From: Muribaculaceae bacterium
Lineage (GTDB): Bacteria > Bacteroidota > Bacteroidia > Bacteroidales > Muribaculaceae
Length of the DNA stretch: 42,908 bases
Assembly (NCBI GenBank): GCA_023663365.1
Contig: JAMPHP010000009.1
Span: 1-42,908, forward strand
Reading direction: 5' to 3'
In this document: piece by piece, positions 24,638 to 33,230 of the stretch
How the letters are laid out: each line of letters starts with the position of its first letter
Numbering within the stretch: position 1 is the first letter of the stretch
The notes under the pieces: generated by a model
Told to the model about the DNA's origin: nothing
The model's input: only the letters and a program-made list of their open reading frames with translations
Databases searched by the model: none
Translations under genes and position numbers: made by a program

Positions 24638-24765
24638 AAGAATAGATTTAGGTGGAAATGATATTAACGCCATAAAATTAAATAAAATAAATATCAAAAA
24701 CAATATCTCACTATACTTGCATTTGTTAATGTTTTATAAATTAACCATGAAACATCTAGTATCTT

Positions 24766-24790
24766 AACTCATATCTCATAACTCATCTCT
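24766..24790. repeat. CTCATA-type short repeat
   Basis: AACTCATATCTCATAACTCAT lies directly before a terminator hairpin. A closely similar, longer array is at 42818-42850, again next to a terminator. Confidence 0.7.
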
Positions 24791-24792
24791 TG

Positions 24793-24835
24793 AAAAAAAC
24801 CGCGCTCCCTTCGGGCGAAGGAAGCGCGGTTTTTT
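24793..24835 (-). terminator. Terminator of the large secreted protein gene
   Basis: AACCGCGCT-CCCTTC pairs with GAAGG-AAGCGCGGTT with one mismatch; a run of seven A on the left gives a T-run on the minus strand, and a T-run also lies on the right. It is therefore likely bidirectional. It sits 16 bp past the stop codon of the gene at 24851-28027. Confidence 0.85.
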
Positions 24836-24850
24836 GATTGTTTGCCGGAT

Positions 24851-27800
24851 TTACTTCACAATGAGTTTCACTGTGGAGGGAGTGCCGGCAGAGGTGAGAC
24901 GGAGAATGTAGGTTCCGGCGGGCAGATGGGCTATGCCCATCGAGGAAGCGTTAGCAGCCTCAGCTACCTGCTTGCCGGTGAGTGAGAAGAGCTGCGCGAG
25001 CTCGACTTCGGTGCCGAAGTTCACAAAGTCGCTGGCGGGGTTGGGATATACGCGGATGCTTCCGGGTGCAAGCTCATCGACTCCCGACTGATCTACAGAG
25101 AAGGAAGTCACGGCTGCTTCCGAGCGGCCTTCTTCGTATACAGCCACTACCTTAGCCACATGCTGGCCTTTCTCTACTCCTGTGATGAGATAGGAGTTTT
25201 CGCTTGTGGCGCCGACCTTCACATCATCGACGAGAACCTCGAAGTGGCGGAAGGTGGCCGCTGCGCCGGCACGCATGGCAGGAGCTGCCGAAGCACCGGG
25301 CACGCCGATAAAGACATCGTCGACCATAAACCAGTAGCCGCACGAGGGTGTGCAGTAGTGGATGCACACATACTTGGCTTCGGCGGGCATGGAGTACTCT
25401 TTCTTCACCCATTCGTTGAATGTGGTGGTCACGCGCTCATTGGCATCGGTCATCCACACGAAGCTCTCGGGCTCGGGTGTGGTGGTGCTGTAGCCCACAC
25501 GGAACTCTTCGGTGTTCCACTTGTCGAACTCGGCCTCGGCATCGGGGTCGGCCTTGCAGTAGAAGCGGAAGATGAAGTCGCGGCCGAAGTTGAGCGCCGG
25601 CGAGATGAACCAGTCGTCGGGCGCGGGAGCGGGGCGCGAGCCGTCGGCCTGTGCATAGTTGCTCTTGAAGAGGAGATAGTTCTCACCCGAGTGTGCGGGG
25701 TTGGGGTCGGCGACGTAAGTGCCGAGCTCGGCGGGAGTCATGCACATTGCAGCCAAGGGCATACCGTCGGTCGGATAAGGCATATCCTCGTAGTCGCTCT
25801 TATAGGGTCGGCCGCCGTCGCCGTCGATATAGCTCCAGCCGAAAGCTCCGGCAGGATTTATCTCGAAGCTCTTCATGCTCTCGAAGTCCTCCTCGATATT
25901 CTCGGTGGTGGGGCCGGAGGGCTCGTCGCCGTTCCAGCTCAGGAGCACGGAGCCGTCGGAGTTGACAGTGGCACGGAGTGCTGCGGGTGCGGTGAAGTCA
26001 TAGTCGCCAATCGATGGTCCGCCCGGAGCGGCCTGCGTCTGGCTCACGGTGATGTCGGTCACATACACATTGTACTGACCCGGATCCGACACTGCGTGGA
26101 AGGCGAAATTATAGTTGCCTGTAGTTTCGACCTCGGGGAGCTCAACTTCGCAGAAAGCGAAGTCACCGGTCTGCATGGTGAGAGACTTGAGAACAGTCGA
26201 CTGAGCCTCGGCAGTCTTACCCGCACCGAAAGTGAACTCGAGCTTTTCTACATGGTAGGTATTTGAGCCTGCGTATGCGAACTTCACTTTGTAGCGAGCA
26301 CCCTTCTCGAGGTAGAGGTCGGGCGATACGAGGTAGTCGTCGCCGGTGTTCTTATTGTCGTAGGAGTACATGGCCTGTGCAGTGTAGCCGCTTGCGCTTA
26401 CCGTGCGCGACTTCCAGCTCCATGTTGAACCGCCGTTGACATCGACCACCGTCCAGAGGTTGAACTCGCTGCGATCGGTGAATAGAGTGCTCCAGGGGTA
26501 CTTGTCGATGCCCGAGCCGAGGGCTATCTCCACGCTTCGTGCAAGCTCACCCACGCCCTGCGCGGTGTGGCTCTCCACGGTGTAGTAGTAGCGTCCCATT
26601 CCGGGCAGTGAGCTATCGGTGAATGTGGTGCCGCGGCAGTCGGAAGCGAGTATCACGCCGTCGGGGAAGCGTGTGATTTTATACCCGAGCGATGCTTGGT
26701 CGAGGACACCGCCGTGGAGGCCTTCGGTAGGCTCCTCCCACACCAGGACAGCCGTGCCGTCGTCGTTGCGGCCCACACCGAGGTTGGTCACAGCCATGGG
26801 CACATCCTTACCTACCCAGCGCGTGATGGCCGTGGGCAGACCGGCGCCCGCCGAGTTGGCAGCAAGCACAGAGTAGCTGTAGAGCCCTTCTGCCGGGGGT
26901 GTGTCGGTGAAGCTCATGGTCTGGCCGGGAGTGGCGCTGTCGAAAGTCGTAAGCACCACGTCGTTGCGAAGCACCTGCACCGACGAGATCGAGGCGAGAG
27001 AATACCCTCCGAAGCTCTTCACAGGGTTCTTCCACTCGAGCTTCGCGGTAAGGGCACCTTCGGCGTCGGGCTTCACGGAGAAATCAACAGGACTTGCGGG
27101 AGCTGCCTGCGAAGGAAGGTCGAAAGGAATGTAGAGGCCTACAAGATGACTGTCGGTGCCGGTAGCACCTACCGTCGAGGCGCGGCCCGAGGCAGTGTCG
27201 AGCACAAGGAGCTCCGACACCTTATCCGAAAAGTCGGCAGCCCAGTAGAGCATACCTGTAGTGTGGTCGAACTCCATGCTCTGTGTGGTATGCGCGGGGT
27301 TGACACCGGTACGGCCCACCACCACCTCGGCGTAGTCGTTGCTGCGGTCGAGAATCACAAGGTCGCCGTTCTGGTTTACGGAGTACAGTGTGCCGTTGAG
27401 GTCGCAGGCTATATTGTAGTAAGTGGGATTGGTAAGGGCGCCGTTGTTCCAGTCGATATACTGCTTCACCTCTTTGGCGACACCCGTATTGGGATTGATT
27501 GTCATCAGCGAGCTGTACTCGAATACAAGCGAGGTGAGGAAATCATCCTGATAGAAATTACGCCCCATGGCATAAATCTGGTTCGTGGTGTAGTCGTAGG
27601 TCATATCGTTGATCACGAAGTACTCGTCGGACCAGTCGTTGATATCGGCAACGGCACCGGTAGCTAGGTCGACCGTCGAGAAGGCGATATGCTCCCAGGA
27701 GTCGGAAGTGGTGCGGTAGCGGTCGAAGTAGTACTTGCCGTTGGCATAGCATCCGGCATAGGCCAGATATGAGAGCGGATGCACAGATGTGAGGGTCTGC

Positions 27801-28027
27801 GGAGCATTGAGCTTGAACGACACAATACCACGGGCAATATCGCCGCGGTCGCGTGTAGCCCACGCATAGGCTGTCTTGTTCGGTACTACCGGGGCTGCTT
27901 CGGCACGAACCGACATCGCCGGGTGCTTCTTGTGCACACTCATGTCGACCTTGGCAGGCGGGGCTCCGCACACGGCCGCCGCTGCGGTAGCAAAAAGCAA
28001 ACTTAGACTTAGATTTTTAAGACTCAT
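24851..28027 (-). CDS. Large secreted multidomain protein with T9SS sorting tail
   Basis: About 1058 residues from the ATG at 28025-28027, giving the signal peptide MSLKNLSLSLLFATAAAAVCG. The N-terminal third looks like a beta-propeller ('AMGRNFYQDDF', 'GTLYSVNQNGDLVILDRS', 'GMLYWAADFSDK'). Two fibronectin-III-like segments follow ('ASPVDFSVKPDAEGALTAKLEW', 'VTNLGVGRNDDGTAVLVWEEP'), then two jelly-roll modules of the choice-of-anchor/MAM type ('DYLVSPDLYLEKGARYKVKFAY', 'DDWFISPALNFGRDFIFRFY'). The C-terminus 'IRVYPNPASDFVNF...LFSLTGKQV...LPAGTYILRL' is a clear type A T9SS sorting domain. It should be exported across both membranes and anchored at the surface. No catalytic motif is evident; binding or adhesion is a guess. 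It is monocistronic with its own promoter and terminator. Confidence 0.8.
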   Translation of the reverse strand: MSLKNLSLSLLFATAAAAVCGAPPAKVDMSVHKKHPAMSVRAEAAPVVPNKTAYAWATRDRGDIARGIVSFKLNAPQTLTSVHPLSYLAYAGCYANGKYYFDRYRTTSDSWEHIAFSTVDLATGAVADINDWSDEYFVINDMTYDYTTNQIYAMGRNFYQDDFLTSLVFEYSSLMTINPNTGVAKEVKQYIDWNNGALTNPTYYNIACDLNGTLYSVNQNGDLVILDRSNDYAEVVVGRTGVNPAHTTQSMEFDHTTGMLYWAADFSDKVSELLVLDTASGRASTVGATGTDSHLVGLYIPFDLPSQAAPASPVDFSVKPDAEGALTAKLEWKNPVKSFGGYSLASISSVQVLRNDVVLTTFDSATPGQTMSFTDTPPAEGLYSYSVLAANSAGAGLPTAITRWVGKDVPMAVTNLGVGRNDDGTAVLVWEEPTEGLHGGVLDQASLGYKITRFPDGVILASDCRGTTFTDSSLPGMGRYYYTVESHTAQGVGELARSVEIALGSGIDKYPWSTLFTDRSEFNLWTVVDVNGGSTWSWKSRTVSASGYTAQAMYSYDNKNTGDDYLVSPDLYLEKGARYKVKFAYAGSNTYHVEKLEFTFGAGKTAEAQSTVLKSLTMQTGDFAFCEVELPEVETTGNYNFAFHAVSDPGQYNVYVTDITVSQTQAAPGGPSIGDYDFTAPAALRATVNSDGSVLLSWNGDEPSGPTTENIEEDFESMKSFEINPAGAFGWSYIDGDGGRPYKSDYEDMPYPTDGMPLAAMCMTPAELGTYVADPNPAHSGENYLLFKSNYAQADGSRPAPAPDDWFISPALNFGRDFIFRFYCKADPDAEAEFDKWNTEEFRVGYSTTTPEPESFVWMTDANERVTTTFNEWVKKEYSMPAEAKYVCIHYCTPSCGYWFMVDDVFIGVPGASAAPAMRAGAAATFRHFEVLVDDVKVGATSENSYLITGVEKGQHVAKVVAVYEEGRSEAAVTSFSVDQSGVDELAPGSIRVYPNPASDFVNFGTEVELAQLFSLTGKQVAEAANASSMGIAHLPAGTYILRLTSAGTPSTVKLIVK

Positions 28028-28053
28028 TGGGCATGGTTTATTTGATTTCGTGG

Positions 28054-28085
28054 CAAAAGTACCTATTTCAAACGAACCATGCAAA
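28054..28085 (-). promoter_or_regulatory. Promoter of the large secreted protein gene
   Basis: Minus strand: TTTG at 28082-28085, 20 bp spacer, TACTTTTG at 28054-28061, 26 bp before the ATG. This is a full match to the Bacteroidota consensus and supports the chosen start over the Met at 28084. Confidence 0.75.
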
Positions 28086-28123
28086 CATTCAGGGGCTTTT
28101 TATTGCTCCAACAAGTAAAAAAC

Positions 28124-28168
28124 AAGCAAAAAGCACCCCGAAAACGTACCGGACGCCTTCGGGGTGCT
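28124..28168 (-). terminator. Terminator of the pta-ackA operon
   Basis: AGCACCCCGAA (28132-28142) and TTCGGGGTGCT (28158-28168) form a perfect 11-bp stem. The A-rich left flank gives TTTTTGCTTG on the minus strand. It lies 21 bp past the ackA stop codon. Confidence 0.85.
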
Positions 28169-28189
28169 CCTATAAGCTGTATATTTTTG

Positions 28190-29395
28190 TCATTTTTTCA
28201 CGAGAGCCGCAGTATCGCGAGCAATCATAAGCTCTTCGTCGGTGGGAATTACCACTACTTTGACGGCAGAGTCGGAAGCCGAAATCACGGTCTCGGTGCC
28301 GCGAGTCACGGCGTTGACAGCCTCATCGATCTTCACGCCCATGAAAGCGAGCGGGGCGCATACATCGGCACGCAGGCCGGCCTGGTTCTCGCCGACACCG
28401 CCGGTGAAAACGATGATGTCGACACCACCCATCTCGGCAGCATAGGCTCCGATATACTTGGTGATACGGAGTATGTACATGTCGAGGGCAAGGCGTGCAC
28501 GCTCATTGCCGGCGGCTACGGCAGCCTCAATCTCGCGCATATCGTTGCTCACACCGCTCACGCCGAGCACACCGCTCTCCTTGTTGAGGATGGTCTGGAG
28601 CTGCTCTGCCGAGAGATGATGCTTGCCCATGAGATAGGTGAGCGCACCGGGGTCGACGTCACCCACGCGAGTACCCATCATAAGGCCTTCTACGGGGGTA
28701 AGGCCCATGGATGTGTCCACGCTCTTGCCGCCGACCACAGCGGTGATGGAACCGCCGTTGCCCACATGGCAGGTGATGATGCGCTGCTTGGAAGCATCCA
28801 CGCCAAGGAACTCGCACACACGGCCGCTCACATAGCGGTGGCTGGTGCCGTGGAAGCCATAGCGACGCACGCCATCCTCCTCATAGTATTTATAAGGCAG
28901 GGCATACATATATGCCTTGGCGGGCATCGTCTGGTGAAAAGCGGTGTCGAACACTCCCACCTGAGGCACATCGGGCATGATGGCCTCGATGGCCTCGATG
29001 CCGGTCATGTTGGCGGGGTTGTGGAGAGGAGCGATGTCGTAGCACTCGCGTATCTTTGCCTTCACGGCATCGTCGATGAGCACGCTTTGGCTGAACTTCT
29101 CGCCGCCGTGCACCACGCGGTGACCCACGGCATCAATTTCGTCGTAGCTCTTGATGCAGCCCACGGTGGGATCGGTGAGGTTGGCAAGGATAGCCTTGAT
29201 GGCATCTTTGTGGTCGATGAGGCCGAGCTCTACGGTCTCTTTGGAGCCGTCGGCACGTTTGTATTTAAGGAAACCGCCGGGAAGACCGATTTTCTCCACG
29301 CCGCCCTCGGCGAGTGTGGTGTCGGCCGCGCCCTCGAGGTCGATGAGCTTATACTTTACCGAGCTGCTGCCCGAGTTGAGAACCAATATTTTCAT
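28190..29395 (-). CDS. ackA: Acetate kinase
   Basis: 401 residues, the usual length. Family signatures are in order: 'MKILVLNSGSSSVKYKL' at the N-terminus (Asn7, Ser10, Ser12), 'AVGHRVVHGGEKF' (substrate Arg), 'GVFDTAFHQTMP' (Asp and catalytic-site residues), 'RRYGFHGTSHRYVS' (catalytic His), 'CHVGNGGSITAV' and 'IVFTGGVGENQ'. It converts acetyl phosphate and ADP to acetate and ATP, giving fermentative ATP in the cytoplasm. It lies 19 bp downstream of pta in the same direction, the usual operon. Confidence 0.97.
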   Translation of the reverse strand: MKILVLNSGSSSVKYKLIDLEGAADTTLAEGGVEKIGLPGGFLKYKRADGSKETVELGLIDHKDAIKAILANLTDPTVGCIKSYDEIDAVGHRVVHGGEKFSQSVLIDDAVKAKIRECYDIAPLHNPANMTGIEAIEAIMPDVPQVGVFDTAFHQTMPAKAYMYALPYKYYEEDGVRRYGFHGTSHRYVSGRVCEFLGVDASKQRIITCHVGNGGSITAVVGGKSVDTSMGLTPVEGLMMGTRVGDVDPGALTYLMGKHHLSAEQLQTILNKESGVLGVSGVSNDMREIEAAVAAGNERARLALDMYILRITKYIGAYAAEMGGVDIIVFTGGVGENQAGLRADVCAPLAFMGVKIDEAVNAVTRGTETVISASDSAVKVVVIPTDEELMIARDTAALVKK

Positions 29396-29414
29396 AAGTA
29401 TGTCTTATATACGA

Positions 29415-30428
29415 TTAGAGCCCTTTAAGGCCGATTGCCTGATTGCAGGTGATGATGATGGTTTTGTAGATATCCTCGGGGAAACATCCGCGCGAGAGGT
29501 CGTTGACAGGTGCGGCAAGGCCTTGGAGTACAGGACCAACGGCCTGCACGCCACCAAGGCGCTGCACGAGCTTGTAGGCGATATTGCCGACCTCGAGCGA
29601 GGGGAATACCAGCACGTTGGCACGACCGCTGAGGGCACTGTTGGGAGCCTTGCTGTGTGCCACCGACGGAACTATCGCGGCATCGGCCTGAAGCTCGCCG
29701 TCGAGAATGAGCGAGGGGTTGAGCTCGTGAGCAAGATGTGTGGCTTCAATCACTTTATCCACGCTTTCGCTCTTTGCCGAGCCTTTGGTGGAGAACGAAA
29801 GGAGTGCCACACGGGGCTCTATGCCGGCGATGTCGCGGGCAGTGCGGGCCGAAGCCACGGCAATCTCTGCAAGCTCCGATGCGCTCGGATTGGGCACCAC
29901 GGCGCAGTCGGCGAAGATGAGGATACCGTCGGTGCCATAGTTCAGGCCCTCGGGAAGGAGCATCACGAAAGCTCCCGATACCACGCTGATGCCGGGGGTG
30001 GTCTTGATTACCTGGAAGGCTGCACGAAGCACATTGCCCGTAGTGTTCATGGCTCCGGCCACCATACCGTCGGCATCACCGGCTTTCACCATCAGGCAGC
30101 CGAGATAGAGAGGGTTGGCGGTGGTGAGGCGAGCCTCTTCCATGGTGATACCCTTGGACTTGCGCAGCTCGTAGAACAGCGGCGCATAGCGGTCGATCAC
30201 CGATTCGTCGGCAGGGTCGAGTATAGTTGCGCTTGCAATGTTGGCGAGCTTAAGCTCCCGGGCCATAGCGAGCACATCGCGGCGGTTGCTTATAAGAATG
30301 ATATCGGCCAGGTTGTCGGCTATGATACGGTCGGCAGCGGTCAAAGTGCGGGGCTCAAGGCCCTCCGGCAGCACTATGCGCTGACGGTGTGCCAGCGCTT
30401 TGGCAGTGAGTTTTTCAAAAAGGTCCAT
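29415..30428 (-). CDS. pta: Phosphate acetyltransferase
   Basis: 337 residues, the short form without the N-terminal DRTGG regulatory domain. Family blocks are visible: '[16 protein letters not shown]', '[22 protein letters not shown]', '[10 protein letters not shown]', '[20 protein letters not shown]', '[12 protein letters not shown]' and '[24 protein letters not shown]' (in two adjoining parts). It exchanges CoA and phosphate on the acetyl group, feeding acetyl phosphate to acetate kinase. It is first gene of pta-ackA. A -7-like box TAACTTTG (minus strand 30463-30470) lies 35 bp upstream. Confidence 0.96.
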   Translation of the reverse strand: MDLFEKLTAKALAHRQRIVLPEGLEPRTLTAADRIIADNLADIILISNRRDVLAMARELKLANIASATILDPADESVIDRYAPLFYELRKSKGITMEEARLTTANPLYLGCLMVKAGDADGMVAGAMNTTGNVLRAAFQVIKTTPGISVVSGAFVMLLPEGLNYGTDGILIFADCAVVPNPSASELAEIAVASARTARDIAGIEPRVALLSFSTKGSAKSESVDKVIEATHLAHELNPSLILDGELQADAAIVPSVAHSKAPNSALSGRANVLVFPSLEVGNIAYKLVQRLGGVQAVGPVLQGLAAPVNDLSRGCFPEDIYKTIIITCNQAIGLKGL

Positions 30429-30462
30429 TTCCGAACGTCTGTGTTTTTGTTGTTTGCGACTA

Positions 30463-30470
30463 CAAAGTTA
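30463..30470 (-). promoter_or_regulatory. -7 box of pta-ackA
   Basis: The minus strand reads TAACTTTG, matching TAnnTTTG, 35 bp before the pta start codon. The -33 element is not clear. Confidence 0.55.
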
Positions 30471-30572
30471 GCGATTTTCGGGCAATTGGGGGCTGTGTGC
30501 ATCCAACTTTTTCGCCCGTAGTATTGTTCATATATAAAATACGTTTCAACACTTAAAAAAACTTATCCGGCA

Positions 30573-30743
30573 ATGACACGTTCTCAAAAAGATCGCCGCA
30601 ACCGCGCAAGTGTATGGGTTGCCATCGGCGCTATATTCCTCATCATACTCCTCATCATCTGGCTGACTTTCGCCGACCTCACCGGCAATACCGACGTGGC
30701 GGCGTTCCTGGCTCCATATATTGTTAACCAACCAATAAGCTGA
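30573..30743 (+). CDS. Small single-span membrane protein (56 aa)
   Basis: ATG at 30573, TGA at 30741-30743. The N-terminus MTRSQKDRRNRASVW is strongly basic, followed by one hydrophobic segment 'VAIGAIFLIILLIIWLTFA' and a short polar tail. The positive-inside rule predicts the basic end in the cytoplasm and the tail outside. The next gene begins 3 bases after its stop, so they are almost certainly co-transcribed. No family is recognised. Confidence 0.6.
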   Translation: MTRSQKDRRNRASVWVAIGAIFLIILLIIWLTFADLTGNTDVAAFLAPYIVNQPIS

Positions 30744-30745
30744 CT

Positions 30746-31057
30746 ATGGACTGCCTGATGAACATTAGCCCCGACCACATCGGATGGCTCGTGTGGGCTG
30801 TATGGGCGCTGATAGGCCTGTTCGGCGCGCTCTGGATGCAGCGATACACCGGAGGACATCGCACTTTCCTCTTCGACCTTGTGATAGGCGTGGTGGCTTC
30901 GCTGCTTGGCGGATTTCTCTCCACCCGCTTTTTAGGCGACTCACCGGTGCAGCTGTTCCTGCTGTCGGTGCTCGCTTCGGTCTTCTTCACCGCAGCCGCG
31001 CTGTGGGCTACAGGCGCGTTGATAGCCCACTTCCGCAAGGACGACCCCGGTGACTAA
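30746..31057 (+). CDS. Small integral membrane protein, GlsB/YeaQ-like
   Basis: 103 residues with three hydrophobic segments: 'IGWLVWAVWALIGLFGALWM', 'FDLVIGVVASLLGGFLS' and 'VQLFLLSVLASVFFTAAALWA'. The Gly-rich middle segment 'LVIGVVASLLGGFL' resembles the transglycosylase-associated GlsB/YeaQ/YmgE family, although the sequence order is loose. It may instead be an unrelated Bacteroidales family. It is paired with the 56-residue gene just upstream and ends 6 bp before the convergent glycosyltransferase gene. Confidence 0.6.
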   Translation: MDCLMNISPDHIGWLVWAVWALIGLFGALWMQRYTGGHRTFLFDLVIGVVASLLGGFLSTRFLGDSPVQLFLLSVLASVFFTAAALWATGALIAHFRKDDPGD

Positions 31058-31063
31058 GAGCCT

Positions 31064-32152
31064 CTAAAGACTTTCGTATACTTCAATCGTACGCCGTGCA
31101 ATGCTATCCCAGTTGTACGGCGTTAAATCATATGTGCGGGGCGTGCGCGCCGCCGCTATTTTCTCACACATCTTGGCGGCAAGGGCATCTATATCGCCCG
31201 TGGCAAAAAAGTCGGCGGGCTCAAGCGCGCCGATGCGGTTGGCCGGGATGTCGCTCACCACCACGTCGAGCTTATAGCTCATGGCTTCGAGAAGAGCTAT
31301 CGGCAGGCCCTCGTGGTACGATGGCATCACAAAGAGCGAAGCACCGCTCATGAGCTGCACCAGCGGTTCGCCCTTGATAAAACCCGTGAGCACCACCCCT
31401 GCCTTGCGGGCCTGCTCCTTGAGTCCGAGCGAGTAGGCATCCTCGTGGTCGCTGTCGCCTGCGATGGCGAGGGCATATCGGTCGGCAAGGCCAGATTTCT
31501 TGTACGCCTCGATGAGGTCGTGAAATCCTTTCTCTTTCACAAAGCGGCCAATAGCCACTATATAAGGCCGGTCGGCAAGCCCCCAGCGCTCAAGCCATGA
31601 ATTTGACGCAGGCGCGTCGGGGGTGTTCACGCCGTTGAAGATAAGGTCGGTGTCGCGGCGGCCATATCGGTCGGCAAGTATATCGGCTATCACCTGCGAT
31701 ATTACTATCACGCGGTTGGCGAAGCGGGTGCCGAGGCGCTCGCCGGTCTTCAGCACGGTCTTTGCCAGTCGTCCCCACTTCTGGCGGTCGTAGTCGGGGC
31801 CGTGGTTGGTCATCACCACTTTCATGCCCAGCAAGCGTGCAAAGGGCACCATGAGCGCCGGGCCGATGGCGTGCACATGGAGCACGTCGGGCTTGAGCGA
31901 GCGAGCCTTGAGCACGGCAAGGAATGTGTGCACGATAGCCTCTACACTCTTGCGGCGCGGGGCATAGACATCGACCAGCTTCACACCGCGGTATTCGCCG
32001 ATGCGGTTAGCCTCCGTGACGTAGGGCTTACGCCTTATCACGGTCACTTCGTGCCCCTGTGCGGCGATGCGGGGGTAGAGCTCCTGGCAGTGGGTCTCAA
32101 CGCCGCCGAGGATGTCGGGGATACCGCGAGTGCCTGCTACGACTATCTTCAT
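31064..32152 (-). CDS. Glycosyltransferase family 4
   Basis: 362 residues with a GT-B fold. The N-terminal Rossmann half opens 'MKIVVAGTRGIPDILGGVETH' (Gly-rich acceptor loop; residues shown in part) and contains 'DVLHVHAIGPAL' and 'VVMTNHGPDY'. The C-terminal half has 'YIVAIGRFVKEKGFHDLIEA' and the nucleotide-sugar E-x7-E motif in 'YHEGLPIALLEAM'. It should add a sugar from an NDP-sugar donor to a lipid-linked or surface glycan at the inner face of the membrane. It is the last gene of the minus-strand polysaccharide operon, 12 bp after the radical SAM gene. Donor and acceptor are unknown. Confidence 0.88.
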   Translation of the reverse strand: MKIVVAGTRGIPDILGGVETHCQELYPRIAAQGHEVTVIRRKPYVTEANRIGEYRGVKLVDVYAPRRKSVEAIVHTFLAVLKARSLKPDVLHVHAIGPALMVPFARLLGMKVVMTNHGPDYDRQKWGRLAKTVLKTGERLGTRFANRVIVISQVIADILADRYGRRDTDLIFNGVNTPDAPASNSWLERWGLADRPYIVAIGRFVKEKGFHDLIEAYKKSGLADRYALAIAGDSDHEDAYSLGLKEQARKAGVVLTGFIKGEPLVQLMSGASLFVMPSYHEGLPIALLEAMSYKLDVVVSDIPANRIGALEPADFFATGDIDALAAKMCEKIAAARTPRTYDLTPYNWDSIARRTIEVYESL

Positions 32153-32164
32153 CTTACGCTAATA

Positions 32165-33229
32165 TCAGAATTTTTCTCTCAAATCGCCCTGTGTCGGATC
32201 CTGCCCCACGTCGTACCACGTCTTGTCGAGGCAGGGCTTAAGGCCTCGCATGGAGCGGAGTTTGTTTTTTACGGCCCACTTCAGCGGGTGCTTGATGTAT
32301 TTGTGCATCACCGGCGAAGCTGTGCCCACCATCCAGCAGTTCTTGGGGCAGCGGCGCACCATAGCCCTCACCTTCTCGGCCTGCTCCGATTGCCAGATGG
32401 TCATGAAATCGGCATCGTGGATATTACCCATCGACTCTTTCCAATAGCGGCTTTCCATGCCGTTGCAGGGGAAAACCTCGCCCCAGGGGTCGATGAAGAA
32501 GTTGGCTGTTCCGGCCTCACAGGGGAGCATCCTGCGGCCGCCTTCTATATAGTTGATCAGACCCATGTTGAAGAAAGCGCGGAACCACGACTTCGGATGC
32601 TTCTCCTTAAGCTGCCACTCGATGAGCTGCTCGAAGTCGCCGCACACTTCGTTGCGGTTCGTGATCTGATTGTCGTCCTTATGGAAGTAGTAGGAATTGT
32701 GGAATGCAGCCGTGGCAAACTCCATGCCCAGCGAGCGCGAAAGCTGGTAGAGCGAGAGCATATCCTTGGAGTTGTGGTTCGACACCGTGCAGCCGAAACC
32801 TATATCTTTCACCCCCATTTCTTTGAGTGTGAGCAGGGTGCGCAGGCCACGGTCGAAGCCGCCCTCGCGCCCGCGGAGCTCGTCGTTCTTGCTGCTGAGG
32901 CCTTCGATGGATATGCGGATGCCTATATTGGGAAAGCGCTTTGCAAGAGCCACCACTCTATCCTCGAAGTAGCCGGAGGTGGAGATCACTATGCGGTCGG
33001 TGTGGCGGAAGCACTCCTCCACTATCTCCTCTATATCCTCACGCACAAAGGGTTCGCCACCGGTGAGGTTGATGAACTTCAGGCGTGGAAGCGAGCGGAG
33101 ATCGGAGGCCTTGATTTCCTCGCGCTTGTCGGTGGGGTACTTCCAGATATTGCACATCTGGCAGCGCATCGGGCAGCGGTAGGTCAGTATTATAGAGGCA
33201 TCGGTTGGATTTTGCACTTTCATTGTCAT
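32165..33229 (-). CDS. Radical SAM/SPASM-like enzyme in the glycan operon
   Basis: 354 residues from the ATG at 33227-33229, 1 bp after the upstream stop; the open frame further upstream lies within the previous gene. The radical SAM cluster motif C-x3-C-x2-C is in 'YRCPMRCQMCNIW' (residues about 18-25), followed by 'NLTGGEPFVRED' (SAM-binding GGEP), 'ISTSGY' and 'IRISIEG'. The C-terminal half carries Cys residues of a SPASM/twitch type: 'CEAGTANFFIDPWGEVFPC' and 'RRCPKNCW', able to bind further Fe-S. SPASM enzymes modify peptides, sugars or other substrates by radical chemistry. Being wedged between two GT4 genes, it may alter a sugar or the glycan, but the reaction is unknown. Confidence 0.82.
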   Translation of the reverse strand: MTMKVQNPTDASIILTYRCPMRCQMCNIWKYPTDKREEIKASDLRSLPRLKFINLTGGEPFVREDIEEIVEECFRHTDRIVISTSGYFEDRVVALAKRFPNIGIRISIEGLSSKNDELRGREGGFDRGLRTLLTLKEMGVKDIGFGCTVSNHNSKDMLSLYQLSRSLGMEFATAAFHNSYYFHKDDNQITNRNEVCGDFEQLIEWQLKEKHPKSWFRAFFNMGLINYIEGGRRMLPCEAGTANFFIDPWGEVFPCNGMESRYWKESMGNIHDADFMTIWQSEQAEKVRAMVRRCPKNCWMVGTASPVMHKYIKHPLKWAVKNKLRSMRGLKPCLDKTWYDVGQDPTQGDLREKF

Positions 33230-33230
33230 T

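Noticed and set aside
29151-30521. Long plus-strand frames opposite ackA/pta (also 28079-29428)
   Set aside because: They are antisense to two unambiguous enzymes and resemble no protein.
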